From Haplomitrium mnioides (lineage: Eukaryota > Marchantiophyta > Haplomitriopsida > Calobryales), in the NCBI GenBank assembly GCA_049999725.1, contig JBNGIS010038026.1:1-23166 (forward strand): a stretch of DNA of 23,166 bases, written 5' to 3'. Shown here in pieces: positions 9,801 through 21,759 of this stretch. The first letter of the stretch is position 1; each line of letters starts with the position of its first letter. A program made the translations under genes and the position numbers. The notes beneath the pieces were generated by a model that saw nothing but the letters and a program-made list of their open reading frames with translations, did no database searches and was not told where the DNA came from.

Positions 9801-12800
9801 ATCCCACTAGGACGCTATTCGAAAGCCAAGACGAGAATGGTTTAAGTAGGGAGTCTTACACCCCAGTAGGACGCTATTCGAGAATGGTTTAAGTAGGGAG
9901 CCTTACAACCCACAAGGATGCTATTCAAAAGCCAAGAGGAGAATGGTTTAAGTAAGAAGCCTCACACCGCACTAGGACGCTACTCGAAAGAAAAGACGAG
10001 AATGGTTAAAGTAAGCAGCCTTACACCCCTCTAGGACGCTCTTCAAAAGCCACGCCAAGAAGAGAATGGTTTAAACAAGGAGCCTTACACCCCACTAGGA
10101 CGCTATTCGAAAGCCAAGACAAGAGTGGTCTAATTAACGAGGCTTATGCCCCACTAAGACACTATTCGAAAGCCAAGATGAGAATGGTTTAAGTAAGGAG
10201 CATTATACCCCACTAGGACGCTATTCAAAAGCCAAGCCAAGACTAGAAAGGTTTAAGTAAGGAGCCTTATACCCCACTAGGACGCTATTCAAAAGCCAAG
10301 ACAAAAGTGGTTTAAGTAAGGAGGCTTACACCCCACTAGGACGCTATTCGAAAGCCAAGACGAGAATGGTTTAAGTAAGGAGCCTTACACCCCACTAGGA
10401 CGCTATTCGAAATCAAGGATGAGCATGGTTTAGGCAAGGAGCCTTCCACCCCACTAGGACGTTGTTCAAAAGCAAAGCCAAGACGAGAATGGTTTGAATA
10501 AGGAAACTTACACCCCACTACGATTACCTCACTAGGAAGCTATTGAAAAGCCAAGCCAAGACGAGAATGGTTTAAGTAAGGAGCCTTACACCACACTAGA
10601 ACGCCATTCAAAAGTCAATACAAGAGTGGTTTACTTAAGGAGGCTTACACCCCACTAGGATATTATTCGAAAGCCAAGATGAGAATGGTTTAAGTAAGGA
10701 GCCTTACACCCCACTAGGACACTATTCGAAATCCGAGACGAGGATAGTCTAAGGAAGGAGCCTTCCACCTCACTAGGACGCTATTCATTAGCCAAGACGA
10801 GAATGGTTTAAGTAAGGAGTCTTACACCCCACAAGGACGCTATTCGAAATCCAAGACGAGAATGGTTTAAGTAAGGAGCCTTACACCTCACTAGGAGAAC
10901 CCTATTAGGACCCTCTCCAAAAGCCAAGCCAAGACGAGAATGGTTTAAGTAAGGAGCCTTACACCCCACTACGACGCTATTCAAAAGCCAAGACAAGAGT
11001 GGTTTAATTAAGGAGGTTTACACCCCAGTATCACGCTATTCGAAAGCCAAGCCAAGACGAGAATGGTTTAAGTATGGAACCTCACACCACACTACGACGC
11101 TATTTGAAAGCCAAGAAGAGAGTGGTTTAAGTAAGGAGGCTTACACCCAACTTGGACGCTATTCGAAAGCCAAGACAAGAATGGTTGAAGTAAGTAGCTA
11201 TTCAACCTGTAGGCCACTAGGCCGCTCTTTGAAAGCCAACACGAGAATGGTCTAAGTAGGGAGTCTAACACCCCACAAGGACGTTATTGGAGATTGGTTT
11301 AAGTAGGAAGCCTTATAACACACCACGACGCCATTCAAAAGCCAAGATGAGAATGGTTTAAGTATGGAGCCTTACACCCAACTATGACGCTATTCGAAAT
11401 CCAAGACGAGCATGGTTTAGGCAAGGAGCCTTTCACCCCACTAGGACGCTATTCAATAGCCAAGACGAGAATGGTTTAAGTAAGGAGCCTTACACCCCAC
11501 TAGGACGCTATTCGAAAGCTAAGACAAGAGTGGTTTAAGTAAGGAGGCTTACACCCCACTAGAATGCTATTCGAAAGCCAAGACGAGAATGGTTTAAGTA
11601 AGGAGCCTTACACCCCACTATGACGCTATTCGAAATCCAAGACGAGCAAGGTTTAAACAAGGAGCCTTCCACCCCACTAGGATGCTATTCAATAGCCAAG
11701 ACGAGAATGGTTTAAGTAAGGAGTCTTACACCCCACTAGGACACTATTCGAAAGCCAAGACAAGAATGGTTGAAGTAAGTAGCTATAGAACCTACATCTC
11801 ACTAGGATGCTATTCCAAAGCCAAGACGAAAATGATTTAAGTAAAAAGCTTTCCACCTCACTAGAACGCTATTTGAAAGACAAGACAAAATTGGTTTAAG
11901 TAAGGAGCCTTACACCCCACTAGGACACTATTCGAAAGCCAAGATGAGAATGGTTTAAGTAAGGAGCCTTTCACCACACTAGGAATACCCTATAAGGACA
12001 CTCTTCAAAAGCCAAGCCAAGACAAGAATGGTTTAAGTAAGGACCTTACACCCCACTACGACGCTATTCGAAAGCCAAGACAAGAGTGGTTTAATTAAGG
12101 AGGTTTACACCCCACTAGGAAGCTATTTGAAAGGCAAGCCAAGACAAGAATGGTTTAAGTAAGGAGCCTTACACCCCACTAGGACGATAATCGAAAGCCA
12201 AGACAAGAGTGGTTTAAGTAAGGAGCCTTACACCCCACTAGGGCACTATTCGAAAGCCAAGATGAGAATGGTTTAAGTAAGTAGCCTTACACCCCACTAG
12301 GAGTACCCTATTAGAACGCTCTTTAAAAGCCAAGCCAAGACAAGAATGGTTTAAGTAAGGAGCCTTACACCTCAGTAGGACGCTATTCAAAAGCCAAGAC
12401 AAGAGTGGTTTAAGTAAGGAGGCTTACATCCCACTAGGATGCTATTCGAAAGCCAAGACGAGAATCGCTTAAGTAAGGAGCCTTACACCCCACTATGACG
12501 CTACTTGAAATCTTAGACGAGCATGGTTTAAGCAAGGAGTCTTATACCCCACTAGGATGCTATTCAATAGCCAAAACGAGAACGGTTTAAGTAAGGAGTC
12601 TTACACCCCACTAGGACGATGTTCGAAAGCCAAGACAAGAATGGTTGAAGTAAGGAGTTATACAACCAACACCCAACTAGGATGCTATTCCAAAGCCAAG
12701 AGAAAAATGATTAAAGTAAAAAGCCTTACACCTCATAAGCACGCTATTCAAAAGCCACGACAAGAATGGTTTAAGTAAGGAGCCTCATACCCTACTAGGA

Positions 12801-13104
12801 CGCTATTCGAGAGCCAAGACGAGAATGGTTTAACTAAGGAGGCTTACACCCCACTAGGACGCTATTCGAAACCCAAGCCAAGATGAGAATGGTTTAAGTA
12901 AGAAGCCTCACACCCCTCTAGGACGCTATTCGAAAGCCAAGACTGGAATGGTTAAAGTAAGGAGCCTTACACCCTACAAGAATGCTCTTCAAAAGCCAAG
13001 CCAAGACGAGAATGGTTTAAGTGAAGAGCCTTACACCACACTAGGACGCTATTCAAAAGCCAAGACAAGAGAGGTTTAAGTAAGGAGGCTTATACCCCAC
13101 TAGG

Positions 13105-14046
13105 ATGCTATTCAAAATCCAAGACGAGGATAGTCTAAGCAAGGAGCTTTCCACCCCACTAGGACGCTATTCAATAGCCAAGACGAGAATGGTTTAAGTA
13201 AGGAGTCTTGCACCCCACAAGGATGCTATTCGAAATCCAAGACGAGAATTGTTTAAGTAAGAAGACATACACCCCACTAGGAGTACCCTATTAGGATGCT
13301 CTTCAAAAGCCAAGCCAAGACGAGAATGGTTTAAGTAAAGAGCCTTACACCCCCCTAGGATGCTATTCGAAAGCCAAGACAAGAGTGGTTTAAGTAAGGA
13401 GGCTTACACGCTACTAGGACGCTATTCGAAATCCAAGACGAGGATAGTCTAAGCAAGGAGCCTTCCACCCCACTAGAACGCTATTCAATAGCCAAGACGA
13501 GAATGGTTTAAGTAAGGAGTCTTACACCCCACAAGGACGCTATTCAAAATTCAAGACGAGAATGGTTTAAGTAAGGAGCCTCACACCCCACTAGAAGTAC
13601 CCTATTAGGATGCTATTCAAAAGCCAAGCCAAGACGAGAAAGGTTTAAGTTAAGAGCCTTACACCCCACTAAGACCCTATTTGAAAGCCAAGACAAGAGT
13701 GGTTTAAGTAAAGAGGCTTACACGCAACTAGGACGCTATTCGAAATCCAAGACCATGATAGTCTAAGCAAGGAGCCTTCCACCCCACTAGGACGCCATTC
13801 AATAGCCAAGACGAGAATGGTTTAAGTAAGGAGTCTTACACCCCACAAGGACGCTATTCGAAATCCAAGACGAGAATGGTTTATGTAAGGAGCCTTACAC
13901 CCCACTAGGAGTACCCTATTAGGACGCTCTTCAAAAGCCAAGACAAGACGAGAATGGTTTAAGTAAGGAGCCTTACACCCCACTACGACGATATTCAAAA
14001 GCCAAGAAAAGAGTGGTTTAATTAAGGAGTCTTACGCCCCCACTAG
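13105..14046. repeat. 314-bp higher-order repeat, three tandem copies
   Basis: Two separate markers keep exactly the same spacing. TAGTCTAAG lies at 13131, 13445 and 13759, and GTACCC at 13283, 13597 and 13911, so both repeat at 314 bp. Each copy holds about five monomers: GAGGATAGTCTAAG type, TTCAATAGCC type, CCCCACAAGG type, the AGTACCCTATTAGG insertion type, and a GACAAGAGTGG type. A fourth, isolated copy lies at about 10719-11032 (TAGTCT at 10745, CCCTATTAGG at about 10900, the same 152-bp internal spacing). This shows recent local amplification of a pentamer. Confidence 0.9.
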
Positions 14047-17000
14047 GACGCTATTTGAAAGCCAAGACAAGAATCGTAGAAGTAAGTAGATATACAACCT
14101 ACAACCCACTAGAATGCTATTCCAAAGCCAAGACGAAAATGATTTAAGTAAAAAGCCTTACACCTCACTAGGACGCTATTCGAAAGCCAAGACAAGAATG
14201 GTTTAAGTAAGGAGACTCATACCCTACTAGGAGGCTATTCGAAAGCCAAGACGAGAATGGTTTAAGTAGAGAGTCTTACACCCCAGTAAGACGCTATTTG
14301 AGAATGGTTTAAGTAGGGAGCCTTATAACCCACTAGGACGCTGCTCAAAAGCCAAGCCAAGACAAGAATGGTTTAAATAAGGAAACTTACACCCCACTAG
14401 GACTATCCTACTGGGAAGCTATTCAAAACCCAAGCCAATAATAGAATGGTTTAAGTAAGGAGCCTTACACCCCACTAGGACGCTATTCAAAAGCTAAGTT
14501 AAGGCTGGTTTAAGCAAGGAGGCATACATCTCACTAGGACGCTATTTGAAATCCAAGATGAGAATGGCTTAAGGAAGGAGCCTTGTACCCCACTAGGCCG
14601 CTATTCGAAAGCCAAGCCAAAGCAAGAATAGTTTAAATAAGAAAACATTTACCCCACTAGGACTACCCCACTGGGAAGCTATTCAAAAGCCAAGCCAAGA
14701 CGAGAATGGTTTAAGTAAGCAGCCTAATACCCACTAAGACTCTATTCCAAAGCCAAGTTAAGATTAGTTTAAGCAAGAAGCCTAACACCCCACTGGGACG
14801 CTATTCGAAAGCCAAGACGATAATGGTTTAAAGAAGCAGCCTTACACCCCACTAGGACGCTATTCAAAATCCAAGACGAGCATGGTTTAGGCAAGGAGCC
14901 TTCCACCCCACTAGGACAATGTTCAAAAGCCAAGCCAAGACAATAATGGTTTAAATAAGGAAACTTACACCCCACTGGGAAGCTATTCAAAAGCCAAACC
15001 AAGACAAGAATGGTTTAAGTAAGGAGCCTAATACCCCACTAAGACGCTATTCCAAAGCCAAGTTAAGACTGGTTTAAGCAAGGAGGCTAACACCCCACTG
15101 GGACGCTATTCAAAAGCCAAGATGACAATGGTTTACTGAAGGAGCCTTATACCCCACTAGGCCGCTCCTAGAAAGCCAAGCCAAGACGAGAATGGTTCAA
15201 GCAAGGAGCCTTACACCCCACTAGGATGCTATTCAAAAGCCAAGACAAGAATGGTTTAAGTAAGGAGCCTTACACCCCACTAGGACGCTATTCGAAATCC
15301 AAGACGAGAATGGTCTAAGTAAGGAGCCTTACACCCTACTAGGATGCTATTCGAAATCCAAGACGAGCATGGTTTAGGCAAGGAGCCTTCCACCCCAGTA
15401 GGACGCTATTCAAAAGCCAAGCCAAGACGAGAATGGTTTAAATAAGGAAACTTACACCCCACTAGGACTACCCCACTCGGAAGCTATTCAAAAGCCAAGC
15501 CAAGACGAGAATGGTTTAAGTAAGGAGCCTTACACCCCACTAGGACCCTATTCAAAATCCAAGACGAGCATGGTTTAGGCAAGGAGCCTTCCACCCCACT
15601 AGGACATTGTTCAAAAGCCAAGCCAAGACGAGAATGGTTTAAATAAGGAAACTTACACCCCACTAGGACTACCCCACTAGGAAGCTATTCAAAAGCCAAG
15701 CCAAGACGAGAATGGTTTAAGTAAGGAGCTTAATTCCCCACTAGGACGCTATTCCGAAACCAAGTTAAGACTGGTTTAAGCTAGGACGCTAACACCCCAC
15801 TGGGACGCTATTCGAAAGCCAAGATGAGAATGGTTTAAGGAAGGAGCCTTAGACCCCACTAGGGCGCTCCTAGACAGCCAAGCCAAGACGAGAATGGTTT
15901 AAGCAAGGAGCCTTACACCCCACTAGAACGCTATTCAAAAGCCAAGACGAGAATCTTTTAAGTATGGAGCCTTCCACCCCACTAGGACGCTATTCGAAAT
16001 CCAAGATGAGAATGGTTTAAGTAAGAAGCCTTACACCCCACTAGAACGCTATTCGAAAGCCAAGACAAGAGTGGTTTTAGTAAGGAGGCTTACACCCCAC
16101 TAGGATGCTATTCAAAAGCCAACACCAGAATGGTTTAAGTAAGGAGCCTTACACACCACTATGATGCTATTCGAAATCCAACACGAGCATGGTTTAAGTA
16201 AGGAGCCTTGCACCCCACTAGGACGCTATTCAATAGCCAAGACGAGAATGGTTTAAGTAAAGAGTCTTACACCCCACTAGGACGCTATTTGAAAGCCAAG
16301 ACAAGAATGGTAGAAGAAAGTAGCTATACAACCTACATCCCACTAGAATGCTATTCCAAAGCCAAGACGAAAATGATTTAAGTAAAAAGCCTTACACCTC
16401 ACTAGGACGCTATTCGACAGCCAAGACAAGAATGGTTTAAGTAAGGAGCCTCATACCCTACTACGACGCTATTTGAAAGCCAAGACAATAATGGTTTAAG
16501 TAAGGAGCCTTACACCCCACTAGGACGATATTCAAAAGCCAAGACGAGAATGGTTTAAGTAAGGAGCCTTCCACCCCACTAGGACCCTATTCAAAAGCCA
16601 AGACGAGAATGGTTTAAGTAAGGAGCCTTCCACCCCACTAGGACGCTATTCGAAATCCAAGATCAGAATGGTTTAAGTACGGAGCATTACACCCCACTAG
16701 GACGCTATTTGAAAGCCAGAATGAGAATGGTTTAAATAAGGGGCCTTACACCCCATTAGGACGCTATTCTAAACCCAAGACGAGAATGGTTTAATTAAGG
16801 AGCCTTACACCCCACTAGGACGCTATTCGAAATCCGAGATGAGAATGGTTTAAGTAGGGAGTCTTACACCCCAGTAGGATGCTATTTGAGAATGAATTAA
16901 GTAGGGAGTCTTATAACCCACTAGGCTGCTATTCGAAAGCCAAGAGGAGAATGGTTTAAGAAAAGAGTCTCACACCCCACTAGGACGCTATTCGAAAGCC

Positions 17001-17280
17001 AAGATGAGAATGGTTAAAGTAAGGAGCCTTACACCCCACTACGATGCTCTTTAAAAGCCAAGCCAATAATAGAATGGTTTAAATAAGGAGCTTTACACCC
17101 CACTAGAACTACCGCATTAGGACGCTCTTCAAAAGCCAAGCCAAGACGAGAATAGTTTAAGTAAGGAGCCTTACACCCCACTAGGACGCTATTCAAAAGC
17201 CAAGACAAGAGTGGTTTACTTAAGGAGGCTTACACCCTACTAGGATGCTATTCGAAAGCCTAGACGAGAATGGTTTAAGT

Positions 17281-20200
17281 AGGGAGTCCTACACCTTGTA
17301 GGACGCTATTCGAAAATGGTTTGAGTAGGGAGCCTTATAACCCACAAGGACGCTATTCGAAAGCTAAGAGGAGAATGGTTTAAGTAAGGAGCCTCAAAGC
17401 CCATTAGGTTGCTATTCGAAAGCCAAGACGAGAATGGTTAAAGTAACGAGCCTTACACCCCATTAGGACGCTCTTCAAAAGCCAAGCCAAGAAGAGACTG
17501 GTTTAAACAAAGAGCCTTACACCCCACTAGGATGCTCTTCAATAGCCAAGCCAAGACGAGAAATGGTTTAAGTAAGGAGCCTTACACCCCAGTAGGACGC
17601 TATTCAAAAGCAAAGACAAGAGTGGTTTCATTAACGAGGCTTATGCCCCACTAGGACGCTATTTGAAAGCCAAGATAAGAACGGTTTAAGTAAGGAGCCT
17701 TATACCCCACTAGGACGCTATTCCAAAGCCAAGCCAAGACTAGAATGGTTTAAATAAGGAGCCTTATACCCCACTAGGATGCTATTCGAAAGCCAAGACA
17801 AGAGTGGTTTAAGTAAGGAGGCTCACACCCCATGAGGACGCTATTCGAAAGCCAAGACGAGAATGGTTTAAGTAAGGAGCCTTACACCCCACTAGGATGC
17901 TATTCAAAATCCAAGACGAGCATGGTTTAGGCAAGGAGCCTTCCACCCTACTAGGACGCTATTCAAAAGTCAAGACAAGACGAGAATGGTTTAAATAAGG
18001 AAACTTACACCCCACTAGGACTACCCCACTGGGAAGCTATTCAAAAGCCAAGCCAAGACAAGAATGGTTTAAGTAAGGAGCCTAATACCCCACTAGGATG
18101 CTATTCCAAAGCCAAGTTAAGACTAGTTTAAGCAAGGAGGCTAACACCCCACTGGGACGCTATTCGAAAGCCAAGATGAGAATGGTTTAAGGAAAGAGCC
18201 TTACAGCCCACTAGGACGCTATTCAAAATCCAGGACGAGCATGGTTTAGGCAAGAAGCCTTCCACCCCACTAGGACACTGTTGAAAAGCCAAGCCAAGAC
18301 AAGAATGGTTTAAATAAGGAAACTTACAACCCACTACGACTACCCCACTGGGAAGCTGTTAAAAACCCAAGCCAAGACGAGAATGGTTTAAGTAAGGAAC
18401 CTTATACCCCATTAGGACGCTATTCCAAAGCCAAGTTAAGACTGGTTCAAGCAAGGAGGCTAACACCCCACTAGGACGCTATTCGAAAGCCAAGAAGAGA
18501 ATGGTTTAAGTAAGGAGCCTTACACCCCACTATGACACTATTCGAAATCCAAGACGTGCATGGTTTAAGCAAGGAGCTTTCCACCCCACTAGGACGCTAT
18601 TCAATATCCAAGATGAGAATAGTTTAAGTAAGCAGTCCTACACCCCACTAGGACGCTATTCAAAAGCGAAGACAAGAATGGTTGAAGTAAGCAGCTAAAC
18701 AACCTACACCCCACTAGGATGCTATTCCAAAGCCAAGACGAAAATGATTTAAGTAAAAAGCCTTACACCTCACTAGGACGCTATTCGAAAGCTCAGACAA
18801 GAATGGTTTAAGTAAGGACCCTTATACCTTACTAAGACGCTATTCGAAAGCCAAGACGAGAATGGTTTAAGTAAGGAGCCTTGCACCCCACTAGGTTGCT
18901 ATTCAAAAGCCAAGCCAAGATGAGAATGGTTTAAGTAAGGAGCCTTCCACACCACTAGGACGCTATTCGAAAGCCAAGACAAGAGTGGTTTAAGTAAGGA
19001 GGCTTACACCCCATCAAGACACTATTCGAAAGCCAAGATGAGAATGGTTTAAGTAAGGAGCCTTACACCTCACCAGGACTTCCCTATTAGGATGCTCTTC
19101 AATAGCCAAGCCAACACGAGAATGTTTTAAGTATAGAGCCTTACACCCCACTAGGACGCTATTCGAAAGCCAATACGAGAATGGTTTAAGTAAGCAGCCT
19201 TACACCCCACTAGCACGCTATTGAAAAGCCATGACGAGAATGGTTTAACTAAGGAACCTTACACCCCACTACCACGCTATTCGAAAGCTAGAACGAGAAT
19301 GGTTTAAGTAAGGGGACTTACACCCCACTAGGACGCTATTCCAAACCCAAGATGAGAATTGTTTAATTAAAGAGCCTTACACCCCACAAGGACGCTATTC
19401 GAAAGCCAAGACGAGAATGGTTTAAGTAGGGAGTCTTAAACTCCAGTAGGACGCTATTCGAGAATGGTTTACGTAGGAAGCCTTATAACCCACTAGGACG
19501 CTATTCGAAAGCCAAGAGGAGAATCGTTTAAATAAGGAGCCTCACACCCCACTAGGATGCTATTCGAAAACCAAGATAAGAATGGTTAAAGTATGGAGCC
19601 TTACACCCTACGAGGACGCTCTTCAAAAACCAAGCAAGGACGAGAATGGTTTAAGTAAGGAGCCTTACACCCCACTAGGACGCTATTGAAAAGCCAAGAC
19701 GAGAATGGTTTAACTAAGGAGTCTTACACCCCACTAGGACGCTATTCGAAAGCCAAAACGAGAATGGTTTAAGTAAGGGGCCTTACACCCCACTAGGACG
19801 CTCTTCAAAAGTCAAGCCAAGATGAGAATGGTTTAAGTAAGGAGCCTTACACCCCAGTAGGATGCTATTTGAAAGCCAAGACAAGAGTGGTTTACTTAAT
19901 GAGGCTTACACCCCACTAGCACGCTATTCGAAAACCAAGACGACAATGGTTTAAGTAGGGAGTCCTACACCCTTGTAGGACGCTATTCGAGAATGGTTTA
20001 AGTAGGGAGCCTTATAACCCACAAGGACGCTATTCGAAAGCCAAGAGGAGAATGGTTTAAGTAAGGAGCCTCACATCCCACTAGGACGCTATTCGAAAGC
20101 CAAGACAAGAATGGTTAAAGTAAGGAGCCTTACACCCCCTTAGGACGCTCTTCAAAAGCCAAGCCAAGAAGAGAATGGTTTAAACAAGTAGCCTTACACC

Positions 20201-20805
20201 CCACTAGAACGCTCTTCAAAAGCCAAGCCAAGACGAGAATGGTTTCGGTAAGGAGCCTTACACCCCACTAGGACGCTATTCGAAAGCCAAGACAAGAGTG
20301 GTTTAATTAACGAGGCTTACGCCCTACTAGGACGCTATTTGAAAGCCAAGATGCAAATGGTTTAAGTAGAAGCCTTGTACCCCACTAGGACGCTATTCGA
20401 AAGACAAGCCAAGACTAGAATGGTTTAAGTAAGGAGCCTTATACCACACTAGGACGCTATTCGAAAGCCAAGACAAGTGGTTTAAGTAAGGAGGCTCACA
20501 CCGCACTAGGACCCTATTGGAAAGTCAAGACGAGAATGGTTTAAGTAAGGAGCATTACACCCCACTAGGATGTTATTCGAAATCCAAGACGAGCATGGTT
20601 TAGGCAAGGAGCCTTCCACCCTACAAGGACGCTGTTCAAAAGCCAAGCCAAGACCAGAATGGTCAAAATAATAAAACTTACACCCCACTAGAACAACCCT
20701 ACTCGGAAGCTATTCAAAAGCCAAGCCAAGACAAGAATGGTTTAAGTAAGGAGCCTTACACCCCACTAGGACGCTATTCAAAATCCAAGACAAGCATGGC
20801 TTAGG
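17281..20805. repeat. Long higher-order register, about 2.7 kb, two colinear copies
   Basis: The ordered series of monomer variants from 17281 recurs from about 19961, an offset of about 2.68 kb. It runs GGGAGTCCTACACC, the shortened fused unit, CTTATAACCCACAAGG, AAGAGGAGAATGG, GGTTAAAGTAA, GCCAAGAAGAG, TTTAAACAA, TTAACGAGGCTTA, then CATGGTTTAGGCAAGG and AAGGAAACTTACACC or its variant. The match continues to the gap, so the second copy is cut off. The same order is seen in part from about 9866 and in the left tract from about 1950. Confidence 0.75.
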
Positions 20806-20815
20806 NNNNNNNNNN
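20806..20815. other. Assembly gap (10 Ns)
   Basis: Ten Ns separate a monomer broken after GGCTTAGG from the non-satellite block that follows. The round number suggests a placeholder rather than a measured distance, so both the end of the satellite and the left end of the next block are missing. Confidence 0.97.
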
Positions 20816-21089
20816 AGCAGCCCCCTTGCTCATTCACATGCATTTCTCAAGGACACACACACAGGTGAATAGACTTGCTGCTGAATGAATTCCAAAATAT
20901 ACTTCAGAGCCCAAATCTGGACTCAATCACCTTGTACACAGAAGGGAAATAGATCCCAGCATCCAATTATCCTAATACAATCCTGTTATTCCTGACCTCC
21001 CCTGTCCAGGGTATCCTCAGGATTTGGTAAATGGAATGCAGGCCTTCTAAACTAAGAACTTCCCAGAACTACAAACAGAACACAAAATC

Positions 21090-21132
21090 TAACAATACAC
21101 ATAAACATACACATCTACACACACACCCTGTC
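21090..21132. repeat. CA-rich low-complexity stretch
   Basis: An ACACATAAACATACAC-like run with an ACACACACACCC core lies inside the AT-rich part of the second block. It aligns loosely with the ACACAGATATAGACAAAC stretch near 4049 in the first block, so it is a diverged shared segment with local CA expansion. Confidence 0.5.
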
Positions 21133-21559
21133 CTGCCAACATTGCAGGCCTTTCCACCTCTCAAGAGCCAATCTTGTCTCCAAAACTTTCCTTCTGCAAT
21201 CCAGCCTTCCTCTCACACCTCAACCACGCACTCTCTCCCAGATAGTTTTTCAACTTCCCTCGCGAGAAGCCCTGAATTTACTTCCTCAGGCTTGGAAGAG
21301 GATTTCTTTAACTTCCACCTCTGGAAGACAGTCCTCTCGACTGCTGGCCACCCACTCCACCTTGAGCTTTAGAGGGATCTTCTCTGCAGTGCGCAGGCAC
21401 TAACACAGCCACTCCTCTCTTGACTCCACAAGATTGTAATACCAGCAACCCTCTGCGAATGCTGCTGGGACTGATCTCCTGCACAAATCCAAGCTGAGCT
21501 GACACCAGGACCCCCCCTTGGCTGCCCCTCACGAAATACAAACCGAGAGAATCCTCTTC

Positions 21560-21610
21560 TCCTCTGAGTGTTGGTCCACCTCCAAATGTTGGTCCGCCTT
21601 CAAATGTGAG
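21560..21610. repeat. Short duplication, GTTGGTCC..CAAATG
   Basis: GTTGGTCCACCTCCAAAT is followed at once by GTTGGTCCGCCTTCAAATG, a direct duplication of about 19 bp. It lies where the first block has the CTGGTCCGCCTGCAAGGATG landmark, so it is a local expansion of an ancestral element sequence. Confidence 0.75.
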
Positions 21611-21759
21611 TATACCTGAGTAGTCTGAGCCTCTAGAGCCTCCCGCTCAGCGATTCCCAGCACCTCCTCAGTCCACCTCCACCCTCTGATGGCCTTCCTT
21701 CACGAGTCCACCCAATGCACCAAAGGTCTCACCAAAACTCTCTCCTCCGTATCTCGCTG

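Larger units (their letters stand above)
6855..20805. repeat. 59-bp minisatellite, main tract with higher-order structure
   Basis: About 13.9 kb, roughly 220-235 tandem units of the same family as 1553-3463. The basic unit is 59 bp. Frequent length variants are +5 (GCCAAGCCAAG), about +16 after ACTAGGA in two flavours (ACTACC..CACT and AGTACCCTATTAGG), and a shortened unit in which TATTCGAGAATGG fuses directly (for example 9875, 14295, 16885, 19456, 19985). Each unit carries up to three CpGs (GACGCT, TTCGAA, GACGAG), and CG to TG or CA changes dominate the variation. Monomer types recur in ordered blocks, so this is not a homogeneous array. It has no lasting reading frame because 59 is not divisible by three; short minus-strand frames repeat the same peptide pieces only as a by-product. 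The tract ends mid-unit at the N gap, so its true length is unknown. Confidence 0.97.

Noticed and set aside
1684-20688. Recurring minus-strand peptides of the type GCKAPYLNHSRLG
   Set aside because: They are readouts of the same satellite stretch in whichever frame is open. A 59-bp unit shifts frame every copy, and no long frame spans the array.
1553-20805. CRISPR array
   Set aside because: Units are contiguous and vary along their whole length; there are no constant repeats with unique spacers, no cas genes, and the context is eukaryotic.
20816-20835. CTCF-like AGGGGGC on the minus strand next to the gap
   Set aside because: Only the core heptamer fits; the flanking consensus positions mismatch.
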